Of a stretch of DNA of 64,000 nt, positions 11,471-22,535 are shown one piece after another. A program made the translations under genes and the position numbers. The number at the start of each line of letters is the position of its first letter. The first letter of the stretch is position 1. The DNA comes from Gentiana macrophylla. Lineage: Eukaryota > Streptophyta > Magnoliopsida > Gentianales > Gentianaceae. The stretch lies in assembly GCA_026214975.1 (NCBI GenBank), contig JAOBSW010000275.1, forward strand, positions 1 through 64,000, read 5' to 3'. Below the pieces are notes generated by a model. It searched no databases and had not been told where the DNA came from. It saw nothing but the letters and a program-made list of their open reading frames with translations.

Positions 11471-13960
11471 TGTCATTGTTCTTCAACATTTCGATTTTTC
11501 TGAAATTTTTCTATTGAATTCACCAAATCTTCTAATTTGATTAATTCGATGACGATGTTGTACTTTTACTTGAGACTCGCATTTTTGTAAGTTTGAATTT
11601 TGTTGTTGTCTAGTAACCTTTCAACCTTTAGTATGGATAGATTCTATTTAAGAAATTTTTACGATTTCACACGAGCTTTTATAATTGCTTGACTTAACTC
11701 GATACAACAACGCAGAGCCTTTATGATAATATCAATTTATTTAACGTTATGTTGTTTAATATCTTTTCCTGATAAAGAACTCTGTGATACTAAAACGCAG
11801 ACGTTATACGTATTATATGGTCCAGTTTTTTTGATTTTTTTTTAGAGATGTATGGCTTTGGAGAAGCATCGTCGGTACATATTTATGTGGATAGAGTCCG
11901 TTACTCTATCACTGTCCATACTCCATACGTATAACAAAAATGATTAAACCACCGATCTTGTACACATATCCACCGAATGTGATGATTTTGTGGTCCAATC
12001 TTTTCAAGTTTTTTTTTTATTTTTTTTTTTATTTTAATAGTCTGACATGCGGCTGAAAAAATTTCTGGGGACAAATTCGGGGGACTTCTTCTGTGATCCC
12101 ATCACTGTCCTACGTATAAATACATGGAAAATGATAAGATAGTTACAGGAAACGGTAGTGCTATATCCACTACAACTATCTCCACAACATCATCCACAAC
12201 ATCATCCACACCACACATTTAGTCATGACTCACAAAAAAAAAATATTTCTCTCCAATCTCATGACAGTGATCATCCATTAACATCATCCACTACACTTTT
12301 CACAGAATGACATAAAAGATTTTCCTACAGGAAAAAGAAAAGTAAAGGCAGGAGGTGATGAAGGTTGACTCAACAAAAATGGTTGACCTGGAAAAAAACG
12401 AGTCTGTATGCTGACCAAGCTTGAAGATTGTTATTAGTCTTTTCAAAAGATGAGCAAACTAATATAAACCATACATAACTAATCTTTTTCCACTTCTCGG
12501 CACTAATTTTATGTTGGTTATCGCAAGATTTGACCATCGTATCATTAATTTTGGCTTAATTGATTGATGATATTTTTTTCTAGATATAGAGCACATTTTA
12601 AATTTAATACTAATTTTATTAATTTTGATACATCAAATAATTCAGATAATAATAATCTAAAATTCATGATCGGTAGCGATACCAAGACAATGAAGTTAAG
12701 GCCCCAAGTCCAGGATAACGAGTTTTCATCACACCATGTGCACAGAGGCGGATCCACCCAAGCATAAAAAGATTCGCCACCTCTGATCCTAAAAATACAT
12801 TATTATCTAAAAGTTATGTATTGTTTTCGCCTCCTCAGAAAAATTATATTCGTTCCTATCATCTATAATATTCCAGTAATTTGACCTAAAACTTTTTATC
12901 ATACAAGTAAAAATACATGGTTATTATCATTTTTTTAATCGGTTTCAAATATTGGTTTTTCTTCAAAACATTGTTTAGTAGTTGCTTTTAAATTTTTATT
13001 AATGTAAGTAGGTTGTTAATGCTGTTCTGATAACGCGATATATAATAGCTTTTGGTTTATCATATAAAGTTAAAACGATAATACGTTATGATATATATAT
13101 ATGCCAGTGTTTTTCGAATCGAAGTGACAAAAACCACTACTATATTATAGCTCTTCGCCGCTCGATCTCTCATCCGCCCCGCACGCGCATGCGATTTCTA
13201 TATATATGTATGTCAATTGTATGTAGTAATTTCGTTTGAATGAAAACAATATCACAATACACGTTTATAGCTTTAATCATTGCTATACTCAACATACATG
13301 ATGAGATGGCTGAATTGTTGTGGTCAAATCATTTATCCATAATTTATACAACACTGGTATGATTACAACATCAAATTTTACAATATAATCGTCGTAAAAG
13401 TTTATATCAAATAATACGTAGAGATAAAGAAAGTGTTTTTTTAAGACAAACGAATAAACAGTGACATACATATTTTTTTAATGTAAAATGACAAACAATT
13501 TGCATTTTGACAAAATTACTCTATCTATGACGCTGCAGAATTTTCAGCCAGATTGCTTGCCAGATATATTATATTTTATCAGAAATGCTTATATGCTTTT
13601 TTTTTTTTTTTTTTTTCAAACACTCAGAACTTTTGATTTACAACTCCGATCATCGTAAATTTTTTCACCAAAATTCATGTTTTTTTTTGCTCTTCAATTT
13701 GAGCCTCAAATACGATACTCCTTCCGACGATATTTTGAAAGACTAAAAATATTTCAGATTAACCAAAGGCGCTTTTTCTTATAAACGATCAGAATTTTTG
13801 ATTTAAAACACCGATCATCAAAATTGTTTCACCAAAGTTCATATTTTTTATCTTCATTTTGAGACCGCTTGATACCTTTCGACGTAGTATTTGAAAGCCG
13901 AATTTAATCGCAAAGATTTACACTAACACAAGACGCGACGTGACGTGACGCAATGATCGT
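11471..13960. other. Intergenic, no gene recognised
   Basis: AT-rich with homopolymer T tracts (12009-12033, 13598-13616) and a short CCACAACATCAT repeat near 12181-12212. No gene or transposon end could be supported. Confidence 0.35.
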
Positions 13961-15395
13961 GCTCATTTAAAGCTTAATTCAAGTGATTACTTCAAGGCAC
14001 ACATAGATGGCTCATATAAGGCTCATTTAATGTTTAATTCAAGTGATTACCTATTAAGCCTATGTCAAGTTTATGTGGTTTTGATTGATAAAAAGGAATA
14101 GCATGATTAACTTAATTAAGGTGTCAGGTTTATAACATGCAAGTTCAAGAGTTAATCACTTGAATTAAGCCTAAAAAGTACATCGACTACAAGATAATAC
14201 ATGTAAGATCAATACAACAGACTATGATTTAGTACAACAGTGTACATCGACTAAAATGTAATACATGTAAGAACAATACAAGTCCCAAAACAATCAACTA
14301 TCACCAAATTATAAGAAGGATATTCAAGTTCAAAGAACTAAATTATCATGCCCGAATTCACAAGGTGATGAATTACAAGTTCAAGAAGCCAATGAACTAG
14401 CCTATCTATTACATGACGATACAATGTAGATCAAAAACCTCAAAGACACCAAGGCACATAGTAAGAAGCCTATGAACCAGCCTATCTATTGCATTAAGGC
14501 AATACACAATATCGAGATCGTGATCGCAGAGACGTGATCGTAAGTATCAAGATCGTGAGTATCGTGATCGTGCTCAAAATGACTCTCCTTTCGATTTTTT
14601 GTTCCAAGGTCTATGTCCCCAAGTCCTTGATATGAATCGAATATCTTCTTACAGCTCAAGCACTCATATTTACTTTTTTCGGAGCATGTTTCGATACTAC
14701 TTTTCTTTAGATCATTTCTTTTAGGCCTCTTCTTGTTCTTCGGGTTCAATCACATTAGGCCACCATGCCAATCGGCTTTCTTGCGCAGCAGTATATAAGC
14801 CTTAAACAATCGCTCATATGTTTTTTTCATCATCCGAACCAAGAGGCATGTTTATTACCGTTGCTCGTGAATTACCTCCGCCGCGAGGCTCGTGTTTCTT
14901 TAACAAGGTATCTAGATTGACAATTTTGCCGCCGCTTTGAATTCCATAATCGCAAGAACGCTTTTGTTTCTTCTTCTTTGTAGAGTTGCAAAGAGTTTAC
15001 GAAGGCTTGTATAACTTCATCACCATTTTCTTGTATTCAGAATCTAAAAGTTGTACACCAAAAACAGATCAAAATCCAAGTTTACACACACATTTGAGTC
15101 AAACAAAATGAAGACACAACTGCTCATTTCAAAATGTAATACCTTCTTGATTCTCCCATGCTAGCCTCATTTAAGGCTTAATTCAAGTGACTACTTCAAG
15201 GCACATATATCCGCTCATATAAGGCTCATTTAAGGCTTAATTCAAGTGGATGTAATATCATATCCGCTCATATAAGGCTCATATAAGACATACAATATCA
15301 CTAACAAAAGATTACATAATGCATACAATATCGTGATCGCGAAATGAAGACGACGATCGATCGTGCTCATTTAAGGCTTAATTCAAGTGACACAA
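13960..15395. repeat. Field of dispersed 26-bp repeats in both orientations
   Basis: The motif GCTCATTTAAGGCTTAATTC followed by AAGTGA occurs, with few changes, near 13964, 14026, 15171, 15225 and 15364. An inverted copy lies near 14153-14176. Longer units (TTACTTCAAGGCACA, CGCTCATATAAGG) recur with it, and a second unit (TACATCGACTA..ATACATGTAAGA) recurs near 14178-14280. The copies look like decayed duplications; the repeat does not match a transposon family I know. Confidence 0.5.
14560..14760 (-). pseudogene. C2H2 zinc-finger fragment (ZAT-like), frameshifted
   Basis: The minus strand encodes KYECLSCKKIFDSYQGLG after a basic, Lys-rich stretch. This is the plant QALGG-type C2H2 finger (normally CxxC..F.SYQALGGHRxxH) of ZAT-like transcription factors. 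Directly after the LG the frame breaks: four Gs stand where five are expected, and the next frame continues with a GHR-like triplet. The second zinc-binding His of the finger is not visible even in that frame. Acidic residues lie upstream in other frames. Most likely a decayed gene fragment; the family call is firm, function unlikely. Confidence 0.5.
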
Positions 15396-15399
15396 ACAT

Positions 15400-16273
15400 G
15401 CTCCCACATTTTACACCAATTCACATCTCATCGGCATTCTTTGTGCCAAAAAAATTGGCATCTTTTAACAAGTTGGCACAAAATATATACAAGTACAACA
15501 AAGAAAGATACATGTTGCTCCAAAAATAAAATAAATAGCAGTAGAAGAAAGTCTACCAAACTAAAACTATGAACCTCACACTTGTCCAAACCCAAAGAGT
15601 TGTGGGGATTCCAACAAAAACTAGAACATCCAAAGAACAAATCAACAATCACCTTACTAATGTAGTTGCTACACACACATAATAAAGCAACATCAAGATT
15701 TAGCTCAAGCTACTAACATCTTACTAAAATACAAAAGAAACATTACAAGTCGAATTGACGGCTTTGAGCGTTGAAGTAACCATCTGCTTGACCAAAACTT
15801 GTCCACCGTAACCCTCGACCGCCTCTACTTTCCTCGATCAAGTTTTGAAGCTTCGAGGAAGATCGTTTCTACAATCGCTTGTTTAGACGTGGATGACATT
15901 CCTCAATCTCCCTATATACGGGATTGGAGCTTTTTTTTTAGACCAAAATAGGTAATCAAACTATCGTAACTTCCATGTCTGTGTATCCACCAAGAAGCAA
16001 CATAACAGTAAAAATAAAAAAACAATTTTAATATAGTACTACCAAGATCACAAGGATTTCCCATGGTGAATATAATAGGTAATAACTCTTCAAATTTTCG
16101 CCGCAGCCAAGAGAGAACCAAAAATGAAGCACAAAACTACCAATGTAGTATCAAGAAGAAATCCTGCAAGAACAGAGTACTTAAAACGATAAAAGGACTT
16201 CAAATCGGTTAATTACCGACAAAAACATCATTCCAACTTAATCATTATTCGTCGTGTTTACTTCTCGATGAAT
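15400..16273. other. Intergenic, no gene recognised
   Basis: Only short overlapping open frames without recognisable domains. Nothing else seen. Confidence 0.35.
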
Positions 16274-16600
16274 TCACTCTCTTCTTTCCAAAACCAACAA
16301 CGGCGGTGACAAATCGGCGATTGTATTGCATACGCTATACGAGCACGCCACGGGCTTCTTCTTCTCGCCCCGCTTTGCTACCTTCGGGGTCCGCCTCTCA
16401 CCTTTCCGCACAAGCCAAAGATCCGTGAACCATACCCATGGTTGAAGATGCCGAGGAACCTTCGCCGCCGTCTCACGCCATTGATCAAACGAGGATCGGT
16501 ATTCGAGCTTCTTTTGCCATGGATTTGATGGAAATGGAAAAGTGGGTTTCACGAGAGCAAGAAAGTTCGACTTCATCCTTAAATTAGACGCGACGCTCAT
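16274..16600 (-). CDS. Hypothetical protein, unrecognised open frame
   Basis: The minus strand is open for 108 codons from an ATG at 16600. The product is basic and Trp-rich (WQKKLEY, FDQWRET, PWVWFTDLWLV), then has a Lys/Arg-rich stretch (RKGERR, KRGEKKK) and a short leucine-rich end. It has higher GC and less biased composition than its surroundings, which is why it stands out, but I do not recognise a family. There is no clear TATA box or neighbouring exon. It may be a first exon or a chance frame. Confidence 0.25.
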   Translation of the reverse strand: MSVASNLRMKSNFLALVKPTFPFPSNPWQKKLEYRSSFDQWRETAAKVPRHLQPWVWFTDLWLVRKGERRTPKVAKRGEKKKPVACSYSVCNTIADLSPPLLVLERRE

Positions 16601-17071
16601 TGCAAGATTTTAATCCGAAGCTTAAATTATTTTCATTCTTATCAGAATTAAAAAACGAATGCGATTAAAGATTAATTAAGATATAAAGTTTTGACTTTTA
16701 CCTAATTTTTCCTAATATGTATTATGATATTTTTATTTATTTTTTTATATACGATAAAATGTATTATTATATGTAAAAGCAAAAAAATGTATTACATTTA
16801 AAATAGTAAAAATAAAAATCTATAATTAATGTCACTTGTTATACGAAGAAATTATCAATTATGCTATAGAGTTAGGACTCATTCTAATAGAAGTTTCTGG
16901 TATTGTTAGTGAGCTGATAATGCTGACTAATTCTCCACCATGTCCATGTCCTGTGTACAGTAGTATTTGGTAAATATTGGTGCAAAAACTTCCAACTTTT
17001 TTTCCTATCAAACACTTTTGAACCTTATTTTGCCTGACTTTTCCATTTTCCTACTACATCTTCTCCCAATA

Positions 17072-20000
17072 ATGCAGTTTCACATAGCCATAGCCGCCTT
17101 CCTCATCACTCTGTATCAAATCCAAACTTGTTTTTCACAGAACCAGCAATATCTGGACTGTGGCCAGACTTTTGATTGTGGAAGGATTAACGTCGGATAT
17201 CCATTCTCCGGTGGAAAACGACCTGCCTATTGCGGCTATCCAGGTTTCAATCTAACTTGCCAAGGCGGCGCCACCACGCTCTTAGCGTTTCCACCCCTTA
17301 CCTATCAAGTTCTACAAGTGGACAACACCACCCAGACTCTAATTGTTGCTAGAACTGATCTAATCAGCAGTACTTGTCCTCCTGGTGATAATCTCTAATG
17401 ATACTTTCAATTCCAACATCTTGAAGTATTCTTCTGGCGATCAAAACATCACTCTTTCCTATGGTTGCACTTCTCTTACCGGTGGATTATCTAATGAATT
17501 TCCTTGTACTGACAAAAATGGAATCACCACCAGTAGTTATTTCTCAAGTATTGATGCGCCGGGGAGTTTTAATCTAAGTTTGGTTACTTGCAACAGTACA
17601 ATTGTGATTCGGGTCAACCAGGCTCCGAATTTTGCGAGTGTAGGGTCGTTGAAAACGGCAATCGGTGAAGGTTTTGATTGCAATGGGAAGCAAACAACGC
17701 GATCTGTGATGATTGCAGTAAAGCGGGCGGGCGGTGCGGATATAACGATTCAAAGTCGTTTGTGTGTTTTTGCTCTGATAAGCCCTATGAGTCGACCTGC
17801 AACAACACCAGCCAGAATGGTATGTGCTCCTTCTTTACCGATTCCATTTATGGATTGTGCTGAAGCGATTTTACTGTACAACTGTTCCAGCTAGCACAAT
17901 CTTGCTAGAACATACTTTCAATTTCTACTCTTGGAAAAAGCAAAATATATGCACTTTCACTATGTGAGAAAGAGCAAAAATGAAAGTATATGGTACTAGT
18001 ACAAATATAAGGGCTCATTACAACATTTTCACAAACTGTGGTATCACATTGAGCTCTCAGTAGAATCACTGGTTCTACTTTCACAACGGGTTTAGTGGCA
18101 TAAAGATTGACGCAACACATTTCTACACGATTGATTATGGTGGGCGCAATGTGAGTTACTGGATCAATGATTTAAAAGTATAGTATCTCAATAGTTTTGG
18201 CAATACCATCTTCCTGGTAGAATAGAGCCTATATGTTTGATAATACTTAGCTTGATCCAACCATTGAATATGCTTTAGACCGGTTCCACAAGAGATTAAA
18301 ACTTTGGACAATTTTACCAAAGTTTGAAAAACGGTACAGATTGAGAAGAAATTTTCAGATTTTGAAGTCAAAGTTTACCAGCTGCATGCGTGTGTTGACT
18401 TGGTTGAGTAATTTGGTCTTTACTGCATTATTCAGTCACCTTTTAAAACGCCTATGAGAACTACCATATCATTTCTTTATAAAAAATCGCTATAAACATT
18501 TTTTGGCTATAAATCTTGTAAAAACTTTATAGAATATACCCACTACGCATAAACATTCGATGCTCTTTTTTACTAACTCAAACCTTAAAAAAATGGAAGA
18601 AAAACAGAATGCAGATGTTGAACTGGTCCAATATCTTGAAGCTTTTGTTTTTTTCTCCTCCTAGTCATACCCCTCTCCGATAGCAACAAAGCTTTAGAAA
18701 AGGTTTAAAGCAAAATTAAGTAAAATTTCTCCATTGCGGATGGCCTTAAGCAAAATTAAAAATAATAAAAAGGTCGTATCCCAACCCAAAGGGCCTCCAC
18801 TGCCCCCGCCCTTAAAGTCTCGTGGAGGATGTAAATTGAAGGTTATGTGTCAGTAGTTTAGTTTACAAGAGGCTGCCTTGCTTGTATACATTTTTTTGTT
18901 GGGAAAAGTTGATCTAGGGATCGAACTCCCACACCCCAACACAAAGGCAAAATTGCACATCCGCACCTCTGCCCCTCCGCCTCCGCCTCCGCCATAGGCA
19001 GAACTTCTTATTTCAGTGTAATCATGCGGCATTTTCCAAATTAAATTAAAATATTGAACATGTCACTGTCAATTTTTTTGCTGTGTTGGACAACAGTTTT
19101 GGTCAGAAATCTACCAAGTCTTTTCACATGTGGAAGTGTATGTATGCGCATTACATGTTCACTGTATGCTTATGTGGCAGGGTGGGTTTGGCAGTTTTAA
19201 GCTGAGAAACCATATATGCACTACAAATATCCACCATAAGTTCACTACCTATTGATGTGGCATGGGGGGATTGGGACATTATATGAGAGTGAGACTTAAA
19301 TGTGTCATCTCATAATGCCCACATCAGCATGTATTGAACAATGTGTTGAGATATATATTGTGATTTCGCTTCAGTGGCATAGCTCAATGGTAAAAGAGCA
19401 GGTTTGTTTTAGTGGCTGCCTTTGAGCTGAGGTGTGAAAGTTCGTTGCAGGTTGGGGTTCAACAATTATTTTTTATAGCTAATGTGATTAAATACAAACA
19501 TAAGATTATAAAGATATACGGCTCGATTCAATCGTGTATAGCACTAAGCAGTGCCTTTGAAAGTTGATGTCTTTATCTTCTAGTTTTGCCTTCTAGTACA
19601 GGATTTTAACTTTTCAGCCATGCTTTTATCAGTCAGATAGTATGAATAAACATTCTGAAATCATAATTTTGCAGGTGGCGGTCACAAATCGAGCACTGCG
19701 ATTAACATAAGTACGATTTCCATCCCAACACAAAAACTTATCTATATAAGCTTGTTGTGCCTCTATGAGAAAACGAAGGCTCATTTGTTCTTTACTTTTG
19801 TTTTTGTTTTCAGCTCTACCGATAGTAGGTGCTGTAATTGCTGGTGTTGGACTTGGATGGCTTATCTTCTACTGCAGACAACGGAGAAAACGGCGTGCTG
19901 CTGTTAAATCCAACAACCTTTTGTCCTCCATTGACAAGAAAGAGCTTCCAAGTACACCTCTGACGAACACGGACCCGAGTACACCTCGAACTGATACGCT

Positions 20001-21493
20001 CACTAAGAGCGTTCGATCTCATTCTTCATCTAAGACTGAAGTTGGAAAAGACACTTCCTACTTTGGGGCTAAGATCTTCAGTTATAGTGAACTTGAGCTA
20101 GCCACTGATAATTTTGCACAATCTAGAGAGCTTGGTGATGGTGGCTTTGGTGCCGCTTACTATGGTAAGCAGAAATACGAGATGAGTACCTTTTGCGTTT
20201 TGTGGTTTGACGTATATTGAGAGGACCTCCCGACACAAAATGGTGTACCCTTTGATCCCTATGTTTTCACAGAATGACTTAACTGTGATTCTGTGAAACC
20301 ACTGGGATGCAAAATGTACAACATTTGACCATAATGAACTCTTTTTGTAAACCATTTAGGGCAACAATAGATTTGTTGTGATGCCACTATAGACGCCAAG
20401 TCGAAAAACACAAAATTACGCAACATTTCACGGCATGAAGGTCTTCTAAATATATGTCTAACCAGTGGGGCTTTACCCCTAAAAATAATCATGTTCTACT
20501 TTGCTAATGTGATTATTGATCACTATATGATGCTTTGAAACAAGCTACTGATAAAATTTGTCTTTTCGAATTTTAGGTATTCTCTCTGATGGAAGCGTCA
20601 TTGCTGTCAAGCGTTTATACGAGAACAACTATAAACGAGTCGAGCAGTTCATGAACGAAGTTGAGATACTGACTCGTTTACGCCACTCGAATCTTGTTAC
20701 CCTGTATGGATGCACATCCAAACGTAGTAGAGAGCTTTTGCTAGTATATGAATACGTCCCTAATGGAACTATTGCCGATCATCTTCACGGAAAACGTGCA
20801 AACTCCGGTCTACTCTCATGGCCAATCAGGTTGAACATAGCAGTCGAGACAGCAGATGCATTAGCTTATCTTCATGCATCGGATATCATCCACCGCGATG
20901 TCAAAAGCAATAATATCTTACTAGACAACGATTTTCATGTAAAAGTTGCTGATTTCGGGTTAGTTAGATTGTTCCCGAACGACGTTACACACGTATCAAC
21001 AGCTCCACAAGGGACTCCTGGTTATGTTGATCCAGAATATTATCAGGTTTATCAGCTAACCGGAAAAAGCGATGTTTATAGCTTTGGAGTGGTTTTAATG
21101 GAGCTTATTTCATCACTGCCTGCTGTGGATACAAACAGGCACCGCCACGACATAAATTTAGCAACTATGGCTATGAACAAAATCCAGAACCATACATTAC
21201 ACGAGTTAGTCGATTCGAGTCTGCAATTCGAGGAAAACGAATCGGTCAGGAGAATGATTACAAAAGTTGCGGAATTAGCATTCAGATGTTTGCAGCAAGA
21301 GAAGGATATGAGGCCTTCAATGAAAGAAGTATTGGACTCGTTACGCGGAATTCAAAATGGTGATTTGAATGCACAAAAGGCAGAGGTTGTGGATATAGTT
21401 GTTGATGATGGTGGGTTGCCCACCTTACCACCTTCACCTAGTTCAGTTACTGATAAATGGGTTAGCGGGTCGACCAAGAATTCGAGCGGATGA
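17072..21493 (+). CDS. LRK10L/WAK-type receptor-like protein kinase, frameshifted in exon 1
   Basis: Four exons: 17072-17819, 19675-19710, 19814-20164, 20577-21493 (about 683 codons). Exon 1 encodes a signal peptide (IAIAAFLITLYQIQTCFS), a galacturonan-binding GUB_WAK domain (LDCGQTFDCGRINVGYPF) and a WAK-associated Cys-rich domain (ICDDCSKAGGRCGYN, CFCSD). Exon 3 holds the membrane segment (GAVIAGVGLGWLIFYC) and the start of the kinase. Exon 4 has the kinase core: HRDVKSNN, DFGLV, GTPGYVDPEYY. It is an RD kinase expected at the plasma membrane in wall or defence signalling. Exon 1 carries a +1 shift near 17395 and a -1 shift near 17677 that cancel in length. In the glycine-rich loop the usual Val is Ala (GDGGFGAAYYG). 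Start chosen as the first ATG before the signal peptide. Confidence 0.85.
18890..19015 (-). mobile_element. SINE-like copy in the receptor kinase intron
   Basis: On the minus strand it reads GCCTATGGCGGAGG...ATTTTGCCTTTG...GGGAGTTCGATCCC, ending in a T-rich then A-rich tail. The B-box GAGTTCGATCCC and the block TTTTGCCTTTG are shared with copies at 19368 (+) and 43415 (-). An internal GGAGGC repeat replaces the A-box region. Lies within intron 1 of the kinase gene. Confidence 0.45.
19368..19480 (+). mobile_element. tRNA-derived SINE in the receptor kinase intron
   Basis: A-box-like GGCATAGCTCAATGGTA at 19375, then CTGCCTTTGAGCTG, then a B-box-like AAGTTCGTTGC, then a T-rich stretch. The spacing between A- and B-box (about 60 nt) is too long for a tRNA gene but fits this family, whose other copies are at 18890 and 43415. 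Inserted in intron 1 of the kinase gene, in the same direction as it. Confidence 0.5.
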
Positions 21494-22301
21494 CGTGCCA
21501 TTGTTGCAAGAATTAGGTGCATGTATTTTGTTGTAGTTCCTTCAATACATACTACACACAGGAATGTACATAAGAATTTGAGTTTCCATACGCTCAATAT
21601 TTATGCATTGAATTATTCGGTATCTCTTATACATATTCTCTTTTGAAATTTTAGCTCATAGAGATTGTGATTCATTTCAATTAAAGATTCTGTAAAATAA
21701 GAAAAAGGGAGTTTATTAAAAGAAAAACCGATACAGGTGCTCTTAGTGTATTGTAGAATGGAGTTGCATTGATCTTCAACTTTTTGTATATTGGATTTTT
21801 TACGGAGCATATGTAATGTCAGCACACAACATCTATCGTAGCTAGCACCACACTGGGCCGTGAGGTTCAACCTTCCATTGGTCAAATGTGGTCACTCGAC
21901 TTTCCAACGGTTGAACATCATTATGATGCCCTGAAAGATGCGGTGTGGTGCCATAAAAAACAAGTAGCAAAATGTTCTGGTGAAAAGGACTAAAACTAAA
22001 ATTGCATTGCTCTTTGCTTATTCACATAACATTGTAACTTAAACTCACTGGTTAATGATACAGCGTCAGTATGCTACAATTCAATTGGTTTCAATTGCTA
22101 CAATTCAATTCACCAGCGAAATTTTGGTTTTTACCGAAGGGAAAAAAAAGAAACTACTGTGAAAAACAAAATGCCACGTGTCAGCTCAGAAGGTTGCCAC
22201 GTGGCCAATTGTGGAGCAACCTCCTTAAATCTTTATAGATATAAGATATAACAAACTCCACCAAATCCAATGCAAGATATTATAGATACTACAAGCAGTG
22301 C

Positions 22302-22343
<42 letters not shown>

Positions 22344-22535
22344 AGAAGGTGTACCATGTGTGTGAATTCCTTTACAAACAAGTAGCCAACATTTCCTGGT
22401 GAAAAGGACTAAAAACTAAAATTGCATTGCTTTTACACATGACACTGTAACTTAAACTTGAAGGTTAATATGCTACAATTCAATGGTTTCTCCAACTGTA
22501 GTGATTCTAACAACTATAAATTACAGGTATTCATG
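21494..22535. other. Intergenic between two converging genes, with a local duplication
   Basis: Holds the 3' regions of the receptor kinase (+) and the CRM gene (-). A stretch of about 115 bp is present twice in direct orientation (about 21959-22093 and 22377-22490), sharing GGTGAAAAGGACTAAAA and CTAAAATTGCATTGCT. A T-tract of about 36 nt lies at 22307-22342. Confidence 0.5.

Noticed and set aside
19368..19480. tRNA gene
   Set aside because: A-box and B-box are too far apart and no cloverleaf can be drawn; it fits a SINE better.
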